A stretch of 64,000 bases of DNA from Actinostola sp. cb2023 (lineage: Eukaryota; Cnidaria; Anthozoa; Actiniaria; Actinostolidae). The position numbers were made by a program, and so were the translations under genes. The notes under the pieces are model-generated. The model was given only the letters and a program-made list of their open reading frames with translations, was not told where the DNA came from and did no database searches. Position 1 is the stretch's first letter. The number at the start of each line of letters is the position of its first letter. Shown here in pieces: positions 44,536 through 57,224 of this stretch. The stretch is from positions 706,524 to 770,523 of the forward strand of contig JAUJYZ010001239.1 of the NCBI GenBank assembly GCA_033675265.1, read 5' to 3'.

Positions 44536-45763
44536 TTTCCCCGCGCTAAGGGACTGTAGCAGCACAATGGTAGCGTTATTCTAATTGGCTGGTAGATCTG
44601 ATCTGATCTACTTAACTATATTCTTAATGGTTGATTAACGTTCAGCCAATGAGAGGCGAGCATTAGGACGACCGTTGATATCGGTACCGTCAAGACTGCA
44701 TTATGGATTACTCGACGGCGATTTGGGTAGAAACTTTGGTGGATTATTGTGAATTTCTCGCTTGCATCGGGAAAGTATCGACAAATTAGGTATGGATGGA
44801 AATAAAATTGATCGGTTTAAATGTCTTCGAGGATGATAGGTTTTCGGGTGAATTTTCTATGGAGATAAAAGCATTTGAATGAGGGGCACTCGTCATGGAG
44901 GTTTACTGACTTGTCATTATTCTTACAGGGAGGGTTCAGAGGGCTAAGAATACTACTAAGCGTCTCCCCTTCTCGCCTCACTCCCCTCTTGTCTTTTCGT
45001 CTCGCCTAATTTTCTCACGGGCCCAACGACTCGATCGAACTACATCCCTTCTCGACGGAGTTTCGCCAAGAAGTAGGGGCTGTTTTGCAATCTATGGTTC
45101 GATTCCCAGCCAGACCATGACTCAGGGTCTTAAAATAATTGAGGAGAATGAGAAGGTGCCTTTGTTGTAGGCCACCTGCACCAAGAGGTCACGTGACCCC
45201 AACCCCTTTAAATGGAACAGCAGTGTCAAAATAAACTCCTCCGTACAGGAAGTTATGGATCCTCGTTGTACACCACTTTTTTATATCTAGCGCGCTACAA
45301 GCTTCGGCCATGAGGCCGTGCGAAAAAAAACTCGGTCCATAACTTCCCCGAATTCAAGGGTGCCCAGAAGTATATGCGGCTTATGAGACAAGGCCATGAA
45401 CCTTTTTTTTTCGAACCTGCACCGCTCCAAAATGTGGGTGAAAGAAAATCCCAACAATGTCAATGTGGAAATAGTTAAAACAAGACGCTCAATGAGCATC
45501 TTGAGGCATTAATGAGAGGGATAATGAAGTAGCCGAAGTTTTGTTATCACTGAGTACGCCTTGTCGTCACTAGCTACATAATCACAAGCATGTACTGGTC
45601 GTCACTAGCTACATAAGCACAAGCAACCACATACGCAGACTGATTAATGCATTGCTCATAACACAATAAACAAACATTGCACTTCGAGATCTCAACTCAT
45701 TTACTTTATTCAGATCATCATAAATGTCAACATTTAATTCATTCTCTACAATAGCATCATATA

Positions 45764-45885
45764 CAGTCACACAAGTACCATTATATGTATAATACAGTCA
45801 CACAAGTACCATTATATGTATAATACAGTCACACAAGTACCATTATATGTACATATACAGTCACACAAGTACCATTATATCTACA
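45764..45885. repeat. Minisatellite, ~31-bp unit, 4 copies
   Basis: ACAGTCACACAAGTACCATT then ATATGTATAAT repeated four times, in sequence present downstream of gene A but absent from the gene B counterpart. Confidence 0.9.
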
Positions 45886-46235
45886 TATGTCAAGATGAAA
45901 ATATTGTATTAATACTGGTTCAATAATCGGTTCAATATGATACGTTGGTACACTGTCTAATGTATTCGTCGACTTCACAGCTTTGTTTACATGTACATGT
46001 AGATCACAACATATAAAGTACCAGAAGATAGACCTTACATTCACCGTTATGCATAATAACATATTCTTAAATGGCTTGAAAATCAAAAGATCTAACGGTG
46101 TCATCATAAGCTTACAACAAGACAAAATGAAAGCAATAAAACTGAACCTTCGACTTCATATCCTGCATAGTCTGAGCGTTCTGCCTTCTTGTTCGTATGA
46201 TCATTTCATCATGGCGTCCAAGTTATCACCTTTCT

Positions 46236-47104
46236 TCAAATCAAGACATCTGTGTTGATTTTCTCGTCAACTTGACTTATCAGTCCATCAGGCTTCGAAT
46301 CATCATTTCTAGTCATAGTTTGCTCAATAGCTGTGCTAGTTTGCTTTTCATTTGATTTCATTTGTATAGCTTTTGATTTCTCTTTGAGTTCGCGGACTGA
46401 CCCATTTCGACATCGCTCGACATCTTTTGGTGTGGGCCTAACGCGAATGACTTGCCCGTTTGTAAGCATAGTGAGCGTTTGGACAAATTAAGAAGACGAC
46501 AGATACAAACTTCGAACAACACCACCTTTCAGAGAACTTCCATCGTGGTACTGATACGGTCAGCATGTGATAGGTTGCCATGGTTTCGACTTTTGAGCCA
46601 ATCGAAACCCTGAAACAGACATTCCTGTCATTTTGTGGCCAACGAAAAAAAGCCCATTTTATAACTCGGGCTTCCTCCGGAAGTGCCCGAGTAATAATCA
46701 CCTCAAAGAGTCAATGGCAATGATTATTCAAATTGATGTGCGCTTCAGTTTTATTGAGCAAATAACTCGGCAGCTGTGTTTTTATTTATTTATTATGATC
46801 CACCATTCGTTTATTAATTGTGAAAGTGAGATGTGAGTTATTACTAATTGCCTGTTGTTCCTATTGTTCTCCAACAGCGCATTTCCTTTCTATGTTTTCC
46901 TCGGTGTTGTAAATATATATACGTTAGCAATTCTTCTCAAATGTGGCCGTGAACAAACCGATTCTGAATCGTGGACAAGAGCTCGTTTTGTCAATATATT
47001 TGGCTATTCGCCAAATTCTATGCGTTAGACTGTCAGCACAACATTAGCTATTAACGCCGCTGTGCTGAGGTGGGTGTCTATTTATTTGAGCTGAAGTTTC
47101 TACC
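46236..47104. promoter_or_regulatory. Upstream region of gene B, duplicated upstream of gene C
   Basis: 46360-46975 matches 53965-54590 upstream of gene C and in part 49605-49860. Shared features include GTTCGCGGACTGACCCATTT, CGACATCGCTCGACATC and GGGCTTCCTCCGGAAGTGCC (ETS-like GGAAGT/ACTTCC palindromic context). Probable promoter by position only. Confidence 0.4.
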
Positions 47105-48165
47105 ATGAAACAGTCAAGGATCATCGTCCTATGTTTAGTTGTTATATCGTCACTGATTCCTCATCTGACAGCCGCCAACAAGTGTCAAATATCAGTGAGC
47201 GGAATCGCACTTCAGGGATTTCTCTTGACATCCTTTCAAGCTGACAACATTCATTGTTGCTACGAGAAGTGCAAGGATAAGATAGGCTGTCAGAGTATCA
47301 ACTTCTATCGCGAAAGCTTAAAATGTGAACTGAACAACAGGACAATGGCAGCCAAACCAACCAAGAAAGTTGTGAACTTAAATGCGGTGTATTTTGAACT
47401 TCCACGACCTGGTGAGCTATGTTCTAGTTCAAACAGTAGTGCTGATGTAAATTAATAGAATATAGCTAATTGCATAATCGTTGTCGGGTCGAAAATCATG
47501 AAAGCTATGACCACAAGGAATTCTGAGAAACTAAAACTCTCAAATAACACTGTCAAATGATCGACCTTTTTATCCAGACTTGTAGGATCTTAGTTAAATA
47601 GCCCATATACCTTAAAAAACTACGAGAACATTGAATATATCTGCATATAACGGTGGCTTATGAACTGATTCCCCATCCATCCTTACGGTCTCAGCTTCTA
47701 TGATTTATGATTTTCAACCCGAGAACGATTATGCAATTAACTATATAGTCCGATTGATTGATAACTCATTTTAAAAATATTTTCTTGTACAAACTTTGCA
47801 CCGTTTAAAAACGACTCTTACATTTAATGACGTTTCGGACTTTAGACAACCTTCGTCTGAGTAGTATCGTCGTGTACGGGTTAACCAACTACGTAATACG
47901 TTTCAGTTCCGAACTGACACGAGTGGGACTTAGAAACTTTTGAGGATTTTGGTTCTCCTCACTTATAAAAAAAAATTAGTCAAGGCCGTCAAGAGTTGAA
48001 CGTCGTCACACACTGGCACCAAACGATCATTTCAATGCCTAACCCTTAGCTACCGTTACCCTAAACTTAACCAACTTAGCCACGAAGGCAATTCGGGTGG
48101 TTGCTACCCCTTTTTTGTTCTATTTAAGCAATATTTCATTAGCATCTCCAAAAATATTATAATAT

Positions 48166-48461
48166 ACAGCTAATTCAGAAAACGTTGTCGGCGATCGACT
48201 TCAAGCCTACGCGACTAGACTGAAAGGGAGTCTATAAATACACTATCAAAAAGGAACGTGTCTCACGGAATATGAATCATATCTGCTTCTGTTTCCTTGT
48301 TTTAAAACGCGTAGGTATACATTTACAGATTCACCTGCCATTGTCACCAAATACGAAAAGCATGCAAGTGAATTATCATATCTACCCATGCTCCCTTTCG
48401 GTGTAGTCGCGTAGGCTTGAAGTCGATCGCCGGCAACGTTTTCCAGATTTAGCTGTATATG
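48166..48461. mobile_element. MITE, ~296 bp, TA duplication, in intron 1 of gene B
   Basis: CAGCTAATTCAGAAAACGTT then GTCGGCGATCGACTTCAAGC ... is inverted at the right end (GCTTGAAGTCGATCGCCGGC). The gene A intron at about 39480 (TATAATATATATGTACGACG) is the empty site; subtracting the element and one TA gives that sequence exactly. A decayed relative lies in gene A at about 43378-43445. Confidence 0.85.
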
Positions 48462-48965
48462 TACGAAGCGTGTACGACTACTAGCCGAATGAATTTGAAC
48501 TAGACACTCTAATAGCGTTCACTCGGACTACTGATAATGAGATGATGAAGCCGAGAATTGGTAGCTTCAAAAATGCAAGGTTTCTGGTTAGCTATTTCAG
48601 AAAATAGTGCTATTGCTAACCGAATTTTAAATGACATCGCAGCGTGACTAAAACAGTGTTTGGTCACTCGTTGCGTGACTCGGTACAGGATGCATACGTA
48701 AATAGATTGATTTATAGATGTTTTCTTCTGTATTGACGATGCTCGAGTATGGAAGTCAACAAATATAACCAAGAATTACAATAGTTAGTGAACATCTGTG
48801 ATGCATCTGGATAATTCTCTAGTCCTGACTGATATGCTAAATATTAACCCGAAGCAAACAAACTTCACATATAAACGGAGATCTACAGTCCTCTCTCATG
48901 TTTAGTGTCACTGAATTAATTATCATTATGAGTATTTACATAACTGCATAGCTTTCTGTAGTATA

Positions 48966-49263
48966 CACCTATTTCAATAAAGGTTGTCGAGGACATCAGT
49001 CAATAGGTTATAGGTTATACGTCGTTCCAAGACCAAACTGCATTATGGTAACAGCTTGAATAGCTAAAACGATATGAAAGGCTGTATGATATCGTACCTA
49101 TTTCAATTTCAACAGGCCAAGACAAATTTTGAATCGAATTTTATGGAATATTTCTGGCATACATGTCATTTAAGCTGCTACCACAATGCAGTTCGGTCTT
49201 GCAACGACCTATAACCTATTGCCTATGGACAGTTGTCCTCGACAACCTTTTTTGAAATAGGTG
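48966..49263. mobile_element. MITE, 298 bp, TA-flanked
   Basis: CACCTATTTCAATAAAGGTT then GTCGAGGACA is inverted at the right end (TGTCCTCGACAACCTTTTTT then GAAATAGGTG). CAATAGGTTATAGGT also pairs internally. TA flanks both sides. Confidence 0.85.
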
Positions 49264-50620
49264 TATCATGATCATATATATATAGAATGTATTCACTGCA
49301 CAAGAGAAGAAGACCGCAAAAGTAATATTTTGTGACGCATTTATTGTACCAATAACAATTAAAATGCAAAAAATAATATAGTCATCATATTCACCTTAAC
49401 GTTTACAAGTTTAAAGTGTTTCTTTGTTCCGCATGATTCTTTTGACTATCCTTCGCTTCGTGTGCTTCCAAGATGGCGACTGTTGTTTAAAAGCGCTTCT
49501 TGTCGTCGTACATCAAGGTTGACTTGTTTGAAATGAGTCTGGTATTCAAGTCTCTCTATTCTAGTCTTATATATTAGCTTCATCATTTCTATTCACTTTT
49601 CATTTGATTTCATTTGTATAGCTTTTGATTTCTCTTTGAGTTCGCGGACTGACCAATTTCGAAATCGCTCGAAATATTTTGGTGTGGGCCTAACGCGAAT
49701 GACTTGTGCGTTTGTAAGCATAATGAGCGTTTAGAGATCGAAAAAGACTACGAATAACTTCGAACAACATCACCTTTCACTTTCAGAGAACTTACATCGT
49801 AGTACGGCCATGTGATAAGTTACCATGGTTTCGACTTTTGAGCCAATCGAAACCCTGAAACAGACATTCCTGTCATTCCTCGACGCAAAATTAGACATAC
49901 GACACGAATTGCAGATTTAGACTGTAGTCCGAGTAATAAACATTTGAATTTAAAAAGCCGTTCCCCTGACGGTTCCCGGACACGAGGATACTACCTTCGT
50001 CTGAGTATAAAAGAGCGCTTTAATTGTTTTAAAAATTATCTTTTAATTTTGCTCTTTTACTCCGACGAAGGACTAACGTCCAAAACGTCAGTAAATTTAA
50101 GTGCCTTTTTACACGGTGTCAAAGTTTCATTCTACACAGATTGAAATAATCTGCTTTATTCTAATCAGCTGTCATTGGTTCCCATGAAGAAAATCCCCTC
50201 AGAATCCTGCATGGAAATCAAAAATGCCACCAACTCTTTGGTCAGCGGTTTGTACTGGGTCAAGCATGCGCAACAAGGAAAATCAGAGAAGACATACTGC
50301 AACATGACGACTGGAGGTGAGCGAGAAAACCTGTTTTTTAAACCAGTTTATGGTGTGACGCTCAAATAACTCGTATTTTGATGATTGTAAGTTGCTGATG
50401 CTTGTGGCAGCTCGCCCTGTAAAAACCAAGGCAAGTGTGAAAATACAAAGGAAAACAGTTACAACTGTACGTGTGTTGCTCCATTCACTGGAAAGAACTG
50501 CGAAGCTAAAGGTAAAATATATTAGAGTCGTTTTCGTATGAGTAGAAAACCTACGGCACGAGATACGATCACATTGTATTCAACCAATCACAGCGCCCAC
50601 CAATCAGAATGCTTGGACAT

Positions 50621-51502
50621 AACCTGAGTTTCAGGCTCAAAGGGGAGGGAGAGAAGGAGGAGAAAGGAATTAAAGGGAAGGGGGAAGGGGAAAATGAGAG
50701 CCTGACACCAATGCTATACAGAACCTGTTCCGCCCCTGATGATCTTCGTGAAGTGCCCCCACAATATTAGCCAATAACAATTTCTTCCGGTTTGAAAATT
50801 GACGTGTCACAACTGTCAAAACTTGATAAATACAAGATACGTATCCCTAGGCACTGGATTTGAAAGATCGAAACAAAAATACTTGAAATAGAGAATAATG
50901 CCACATTCACTTGTACCTTATATTTGAGATCCCGTAAACTGTAAGGAACCGCATTCTTTATAGTGTTGATGTCATCAAGTCTCGTAGTACCGAAAATTCA
51001 AGAATGCTGCCTCGACAGACAACGGATCAGATTTGCAATGTTGACTTCCGGTTATTACATTTCATTGTTCTTCGTCCAATCAGCGTTTCGCCCAAAATAC
51101 GGGCGAACAACACAACTTCTGTGTAGGATTGGTGTCAGGCCCACCTTTTCCAAAGCTCGAAATTCCCAAGCCTAGAACTGATTACCTTAAGCGGAGCTTT
51201 AGCTACAATGGTGCAGTTCTGTGGAATGATCTACCCAAAGAATTGAAACTCTCAAAATCCCTTTCTCATTTTAGAAAAGAAACTGAGAATTTCTTTTCTA
51301 AATCAGACTCCCACACGGCAAACATGTAGAACAGTTTTATTTTTAGATAATTATATATTAACTAGATTTTAAATTATTGTATATTATTCTAAAATGATGT
51401 TTCTTACCGTGAATGAATAAAGTTTTGTCTGTCTGTCCCCTTACCCCGTCCCAGTCCTCCTCTCCCCCCTCCTATTCCCCCTTTGGGTCTGAAACTCAGG
51501 TT
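50621..51502. mobile_element. Nested insertion, 882 bp, within a MITE in gene B intron 3
   Basis: AACCTGAGTTTCAGGCTCAA then AGGGG is inverted at the right end (CCCCTTTGGGTCTGAAACTC then AGGTT). It splits the MITE that is whole in gene A (42860-43058). The left half recurs in gene C from about 55375, where the right half is lost. A LINE 3' end lies inside it. Confidence 0.75.
51003..51430 (+). pseudogene. 5'-truncated LINE, end of ORF2
   Basis: The frame at 51129-51329 reads KPRTDYLKRSFSYNGAVLWN then DLPKELKLSKSLSHFRKETE, the typical C-terminus of CR1/L2-type LINE ORF2 proteins in corals (family knowledge). It is followed by a short AT-rich tail ending in AATAAAG. Everything upstream is missing, as in normal 5' truncation. 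The gene C counterpart lacks this insertion: sequences diverge right at TCTCGTAG (about 51000 / 55741). Confidence 0.7.
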
Positions 51503-54500
51503 AGCTCGGTCACCGCACGGTACCGTTAGAGCAGATTTCGTATGACTGTGAAAAACCACGGCCCACGGCACGGCACGGCACGGATTCATTCGAAATCCTA
51601 AATCATCACGGTCACGGCACGTCCGTGCCGTAAGTTTTTCACAGTCATTCGAAATCTGCTCTACTTCGCGGTACGGTTCGTACCGTAACTACTTCCTACT
51701 CATACGAAAACGGGACTCTAACTGTGCTCCACACGGTATGTCTGTATCTTCAATGCTCTACATGCTGGACCAAGTTAACATGCCATATATACAATTCAAA
51801 TTAACGTATCTATATCAATCAATCAATCAATCAAAGCTTTTATTTTACAACGGAGTCTCTTCAATACAAAATGATTGGTCTCCCAGAGAGCCGTATATAT
51901 AGATATAAATAATATTTTACAATAAGTTAAAAAGGTTCTATTTACATATCATACACATATTTCATGAGTATGCACTTATCAGAAAATAATGTTCATACAT
52001 ATCTTTCTTTCTTCCCGTTTCTTGCCTACAGACCTTTGTAGTTCAAGCCCGTGTGCAAATGGTGGTACATGTGTTCAAAGAGTAAGTGACTTTAGCTGCA
52101 CATGCGTCGCTGCATTTACTGGCAAAAAGTGTGAAAAGGCAGCGCCAGGTATGTGTACACCGATAATGGCTGTGGTTCCACACGAAAAACGTTGCTTTAT
52201 TAAGACTGGTTCACACTAACGTCGTAAGTGTCGGAATCGGAAGCGCAAGAAGGTTACGATCTAGTGTGAATCAAAACAACGCAATCGTAAGAAAAAGAAA
52301 ACCTCCTGATCCTAGCTTCCGATTTCGATTCCGATTCCGATTCCATTACGATTACAATTCCAATTCCGATTCTGACTGCGATTCCGATTCCGACTGCGAT
52401 TATATAGTTCACTCTGGTCATAAGCTCCTCTTACGATTCCGTAACCACTTCTGATTCCGACGCTAGTGTGAACCATGCCAGGCTTTACTAATTCCTGCTA
52501 TACCCCCAGGCGAGAATGGTCCCCAATCTATTCTTCCTACTAGCCGTGAACTTCCGACGTTTATTTATGTTTTACAATTTTTTCCAGCCAACTGGCAAGA
52601 TTATTCCCCGTACTGGTGTCATAGCTACCGCGTACAACTTGTAAAGAGGAAAACCAAAGAACAATGTAAAGCTTTATGCACAGGCGATTGTGTGGCCATG
52701 GAATGGTGGGAGAATGATGTCAATCAGTGCTACAAGTGTACCGATCCTAACCAGCGAAAACCTTACACTGATACCAAAGATGCTGCGTATCCACCACATG
52801 TGTTGATCAAATATTGAAGGCTTGTGGAGTTCAGTGCCCTGCCCTTTACAATTCTTGGGTTGCAACCGCATGACTCAAAATCCCTTGAGATATAAATAAC
52901 AATGAAACAGCCGCCATGTTGGATGATCTAACGAGAGAAGCTAATGAGGAATGCTTTGTTATTGTCATCCAACATGGCGGCTATGACGTAACGTGCATCC
53001 CAAGAATAAATATAATTATATAGATGTCACGGCACGGCACGGCACGGCACGGCACGGCACGGCACTTTCCCCGCGCTAAGGGACACTGTAGCAGTACAAT
53101 GGTAGCGTTATTCTGATTGGCTGGTAGATCTGATCTGATCTACTTAACTATAATCTTAATGGTTGATTAACGTTCAGCCAATGAGAGGCGAGCATTAGGA
53201 CGACCGTTGATATCGGTACCGTCAAGACTGCATTATGGATTACTCGACTGCGATTTGGGTAGAAACTTTGTTGGATTATTATGAATTTCTCGCTTGCATC
53301 GGGAAAGTATCGACAAATTAGGTATGGATGGAAATAAAATTGATCGGTCTAAATGTCTTCGAGGATGATAGGTCTTCGGGTGAATTTTCTATGGAGATAA
53401 AAGCATTTGAATGAGGGGTACTCGTCATGGCGGTTTCCTGACTTGTCATTATTCTTACAGGGAGGGTTCAGAGGGCTAAGAATACTACAAGCGTCTCGAC
53501 TCACTCCCCTCTCGTCTTTTCGTCTCGCCTAATTTTCTCACGGGCCCAACGACTCGATCGAACTACACATCCTTCTCCACGGAGTTTCGCCAAGAAGTAG
53601 GGGATGTTTTGCAATCTATGGTTCGATTCCCAGCCAGACCATGACTCAGGGTCTTAAAATAATTGAGGAGAATGAGAAGATGCCTTTGTTGTAGGCCACC
53701 TGCACCAAGAGATCACGTGAACCCAACCCCCTTAAATCGAACATCAGTGTCAAAATAAACTCCTCCGTACAGGAAGTTATGGATCCTCGTTGTCCCCCAC
53801 TTTTTTTATATCTATAGCGCGCTTCAAGCTTCAACCATAAGGCCGTGCGAAAAAAACTCGGTCCATAACTTCCCCGACTTCAAGAGTGCCCAGAAGTATA
53901 TGTGGCTTATGAGACAAGGCCATGAACCTTTTTTTTTCGAACCTGCACCGCTCCAAAATGTGCCGGTGATTTCATTTGTATAGCTTTCAATTTGATTTCT
54001 CTTTGAGTTCGCGGACTGACCCATTTCGACATCGCTCGACATCTTTTGGTGTGGGCCTAACGCGAATGACTTGCCCGTTTGTAACTGATAGTGAGCGTTT
54101 GGAGAAATTAAGAAGACGACGGATACAAACTATTCGAACAACATCATCACCTTTCAGAGAACTTCCATCGTGGTACTGATACGGTCAGCATGTGATAGGT
54201 TGCCATGGTTTCGACTTTGAGCCAATCGAAACCCTGAAACAGACATTCCTGTCATTTTGTGGCCAACGGGAAAAAAGCCCATTTTATAACTCGGGCTTCC
54301 TCCGTAAGTGCCCGAGTAATAATCGCCTCAAAGAGTCAATGGCAATGATTATTCAAATTCATGTGCGCTTCAGTTTTATTGAGCAAATAACTCGGCAGCT
54401 GTGTTTCTTTTATTTATTATGATCCACCATTCGTTTATTAATCGTGAAAGTGAGATGTGAGTTATTACTAATTGCCTGTTGTTCCTATTGTTCTCCAACA

Positions 54501-54592
54501 GCGCATTTCCTTTCTATGTTTTCCTCGGTGTTGTAAATATATACGTTAGCAATTCTTCTCAAATGTGGCCGTTAACAAACCGATTCTGAATC

Positions 54593-55266
54593 GTGGACAA
54601 CATTCATTGTTGCTACGAGAAGTGCAAGGATAAGATAGGCTTTCAGAGTATCAACTTCTATCGCGAAAGCTTAAAATGTAAACTGAACAACAGGACAATG
54701 GCAGCCAAACCAACCAAGAAAGTCGTGAACTTAAATGCTGTGTATTTTGAACATCCACGACCTGGTGAGCTATGTTCTAGTTCAAACACTAGTGCTGATG
54801 TCAATATAATAGAATGTTTTAAAATTCTCTTTTAATTTCGCTCTTTTACTCCGACGAATGACAAACGTCCAAAACGTCAGTTTCATTCTACACAGATTGA
54901 AATAATCTGCTTTATTCTAATCAGCTGTCATTGGTTCCCATGAAGAAATCCCAGCAGAATCCTGCATGGAAATCAAAAATACCACCAACTCTTTGGTCAG
55001 CGGTTTGTACTGGGTCAAGCCTGCGCAACAAGGCAAATCAGAGAGGACATACTGCAACATGACGAATGGAGGTGAGCGAGAAAACCTATTTTTTTTAACA
55101 GTTTATGGTGTGACGCTCAAATAACTCGTATTTTGGTGATTGTAAGTTGCTGATGCTTGTGGCAGCTCGCCCTGTAAAAACCAAGGCAAGTGTGAAAATA
55201 CAAAGGAAAACAGTTACAACTGCACGTGTGTTGCTCCATTCACTGGAAAGAACTGCGAAGCTAAAG
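54593..55266 (+). pseudogene. PAN/EGF gene C, truncated at both ends
   Basis: Exon 1 begins in mid-PAN (NIHCCYEKCKDKIGFQSINF), fused at 54591 to sequence that in gene B lies ~120 bp upstream of the start codon. The ATG, signal peptide and N-terminus are therefore deleted. A conserved Cys is changed to Phe (GCQS to GFQS). Exon 1 ends at 54764, exon 2 is 54925-55071 (147 nt, frame intact) and exon 3 is 55147-55266 (EGF). No exons 4 and 5 follow; similarity to gene B ends near 55740. Confidence 0.85.
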
Positions 55267-55269
55267 GTA

Positions 55270-56677
55270 AAATATATTAGAGTCCTTTTCGTATGAGTAG
55301 AAAACCTACGGCACGAGTTACGATCACATTGTATTCAACCAATCACAGCGCCCACCAATCAGAATGCTTGGACATAACCTGAGTTTCAAGCTCAAAGGGG
55401 AGGGAGAGAAGGAGGGGAAAGGAATTAAAGGGAAGGGGGAAGGGGAAAATGAGAGATTGACACCAATGCTATACAGAACCTGTTCCGCACCTTACGACCT
55501 TCGTGAAGTGCCCCCACAATATTAGCCAATAACTATTTCTTCCGGTTTGAAAATTGACGTGTCACAACTGTCAAAACTTGATGAATACAAGATACGTATC
55601 CCTAGGCACTGGATTTGAAAGATCGAAACAAAAATACTTGGAATAATAGAGAATAATGCCACATTCACTTGCACCTTATATTTGAGATCCCGTAAACTGT
55701 AAGGAACCGCATTCTTTATAGTGTTGATGTCAGTCTCGTAGTTCCCAACGGTCGCGTAATTCTGTCATGGGACGCGAAAATGAGATCGCGGATCGCCTGG
55801 TATAATAATAATAAGTAGTACTCCTACGTCCGTGCTTAAGAGCGAATGTCTGCTAATATTGAGCATACAGCGGTCACGGTCAAAATTTTGATTCCGTTCT
55901 CTTTTGGCTTGTAGAAAGGCATTACCAAGTAAACAAACGTGGTGTAGTTCGTTTTTCAAAATACGGCCCGAAAATTCTAAAATTAACATAAATCGATTTT
56001 GGCTGTCGGCGGCTTCGAAAACAGGCAAAATCCTAAGTGATTTGGTAGGTCCCAAAACTTCGTTCGCGTGCAAAATGGAAGAAAGCTATGGCCATTCTAT
56101 CTCCATATCTTGATTCAATAATAGTTTGCAGTCTGTTTTGGCATAAAACTGTAATCCTAGCATTTCTCTGAAAATCAGAAAGTCACTTTTAGAACGACAA
56201 TGAATTTCACACAACGAGAAATAAGAGTTGAGCTTAGAAACGCGAGAAGGATTTTCACTAGATGTCACACGTTTATTCTTTTTAAATTTCATGCTATGAT
56301 CTATTTATATATTGTTCTAAGATATATGAAAAATTTGGCTTGGGTTATTTTATCTACGCTTCGCACCGAGGCCGCGAATATCAAAATTTACGACTTTCAC
56401 TTTGTAATCGACATCGTTCTGGTTCTGGTGCAGTGCTATTGTCTCCAAACATTTTGTACTTTGTTCACGAATTTTTGCCAAAAGTGTACATATTTTGTGC
56501 AGAAAACAATAATTGTTAGCTGAAGATCAGTTTACCTTAGCAGTAAAAGGGCATTCTTCTATAATTTGTGGCCAACTGACGTTCGCGACTGTTATGAGTA
56601 TTCGTATGTCACGTGCGCTTTGTGACGCAATGGTTGGGCTGCCTGTGATATGATTTGAAAGTGTTAATATATTTAAG
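55270..56677. other. Gene C intron relic, then unrelated sequence
   Basis: Up to about 55740 it matches gene B intron 3. Beyond that no gene is supported; ORFs at 55765-56073 (-) and 56200-56523 (+) have no recognisable content. Confidence 0.4.
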
Positions 56678-56723
56678 AAGCAATAACCCCACGTGAAACA
56701 CACATCAACCACTACAGAAAAAT

Positions 56724-56800
56724 CTGAGCCCCAGGTGGGAAACGGACCCACGACCTGCCGATTTTCTAGACGGTTGCTCTACCACTGATCTACTGAACAC
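56724..56800 (-). repeat. tRNA-derived sequence (SINE head)
   Basis: On the minus strand, GATCAGTGGTAGAGCAACCG resembles a tRNA D-arm/A box, and GTGGGTCCGTTTCCCAC forms a perfect 5-bp T stem with a 7-base loop (B-box-like). The anticodon stem is poor (CCGTCTAGAAAATCGG) and the acceptor stem weak, so this is not a functional tRNA but a SINE head or tRNA relic. Confidence 0.5.
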
Positions 56801-56835
56801 TCTTGTAATTGTCTGAGGGTTGAGTGTGATATAGC

Positions 56836-57224
56836 CCCGCGGGGGGGAGGGGGGTACTCCTTTTGTCCAATTGGTAGGGGTGATCGGCGGTCCTTTTAGG
56901 GTTGAAAATATTTCCTGTGTGTACCTTTTAGGGTTCCGACACAAAAGTCAGTTACGTAACACGAGTCCGTACCTTTTAGGGTCAATTGAAAGAACAGAAG
57001 AAAGATGTTATCCAGTCACTGATTAAACGATATCAGCACAATCACTTTTTCGCCATATATGGTCATATATGTCGTACCTTTTAGGGATTGAAATCAACAT
57101 GGCTTCAACAGCTCTTTTAATTTATGCGTACCTTTTGGGGTCGTTTTCAAAACCGACCGCCGATCACCCCTATACCACTTGGACAAAGGGAGTACCCCCC
57201 CCCCCCCCCCCCCCCCCCCCGGGG
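56836..57224. mobile_element. MITE, ~390 bp, GGGGGTACTCC ends
   Basis: GGGGGGTACTCCTTTTGTCC then AATTGGTAGGGGTGATCGGC then GGTC pairs with its complement at 57156-57210, next to a C-run of about 30. Inside, GTACCTTTTAGGGT recurs about five times in direct orientation. Confidence 0.85.

Larger units (their letters stand above)
44283..45430. repeat. Segmental duplication, counterpart 52818-53960
   Basis: The region 3' of gene A is nearly identical to that 3' of gene B (offset ~8,535 bp), with scattered small indels. It includes a half-copy of the AGAGGTCACGTGA MITE family (45176) and a TGGTTCGATTCCCAG phrase (45097) like a tRNA B box. No gene is supported here. Confidence 0.9.
47105..52817 (+). 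pseudogene. PAN/fibrinogen-like/EGF protein, gene B; frameshift in exon 2
   Basis: Exons 47105-47411, 50169-50316, 50392-50511, 52032-52148 and 52588-52817 mirror gene A with the same splice sites. Exon 2 is 148 nt instead of 147: GAAGAAAATCCCCTCAGAAT replaces GAAGAAATCCCAGCTGAAT. This shifts the frame after GSHEE and leads to a stop at the exon end. Exon 4 keeps the full EGF ([14 protein letters not shown]), including the Cys lost in gene A, and exon 5 is essentially identical to gene A. So gene B is damaged where A is intact, and the reverse. A sequencing error in exon 2 cannot be ruled out. Confidence 0.8.

Noticed and set aside
45095..45110. tRNA gene suggested by GGTTCGATTCCCAG
   Set aside because: No A box, anticodon arm or acceptor stem could be placed around it; duplicated unchanged at about 53620.
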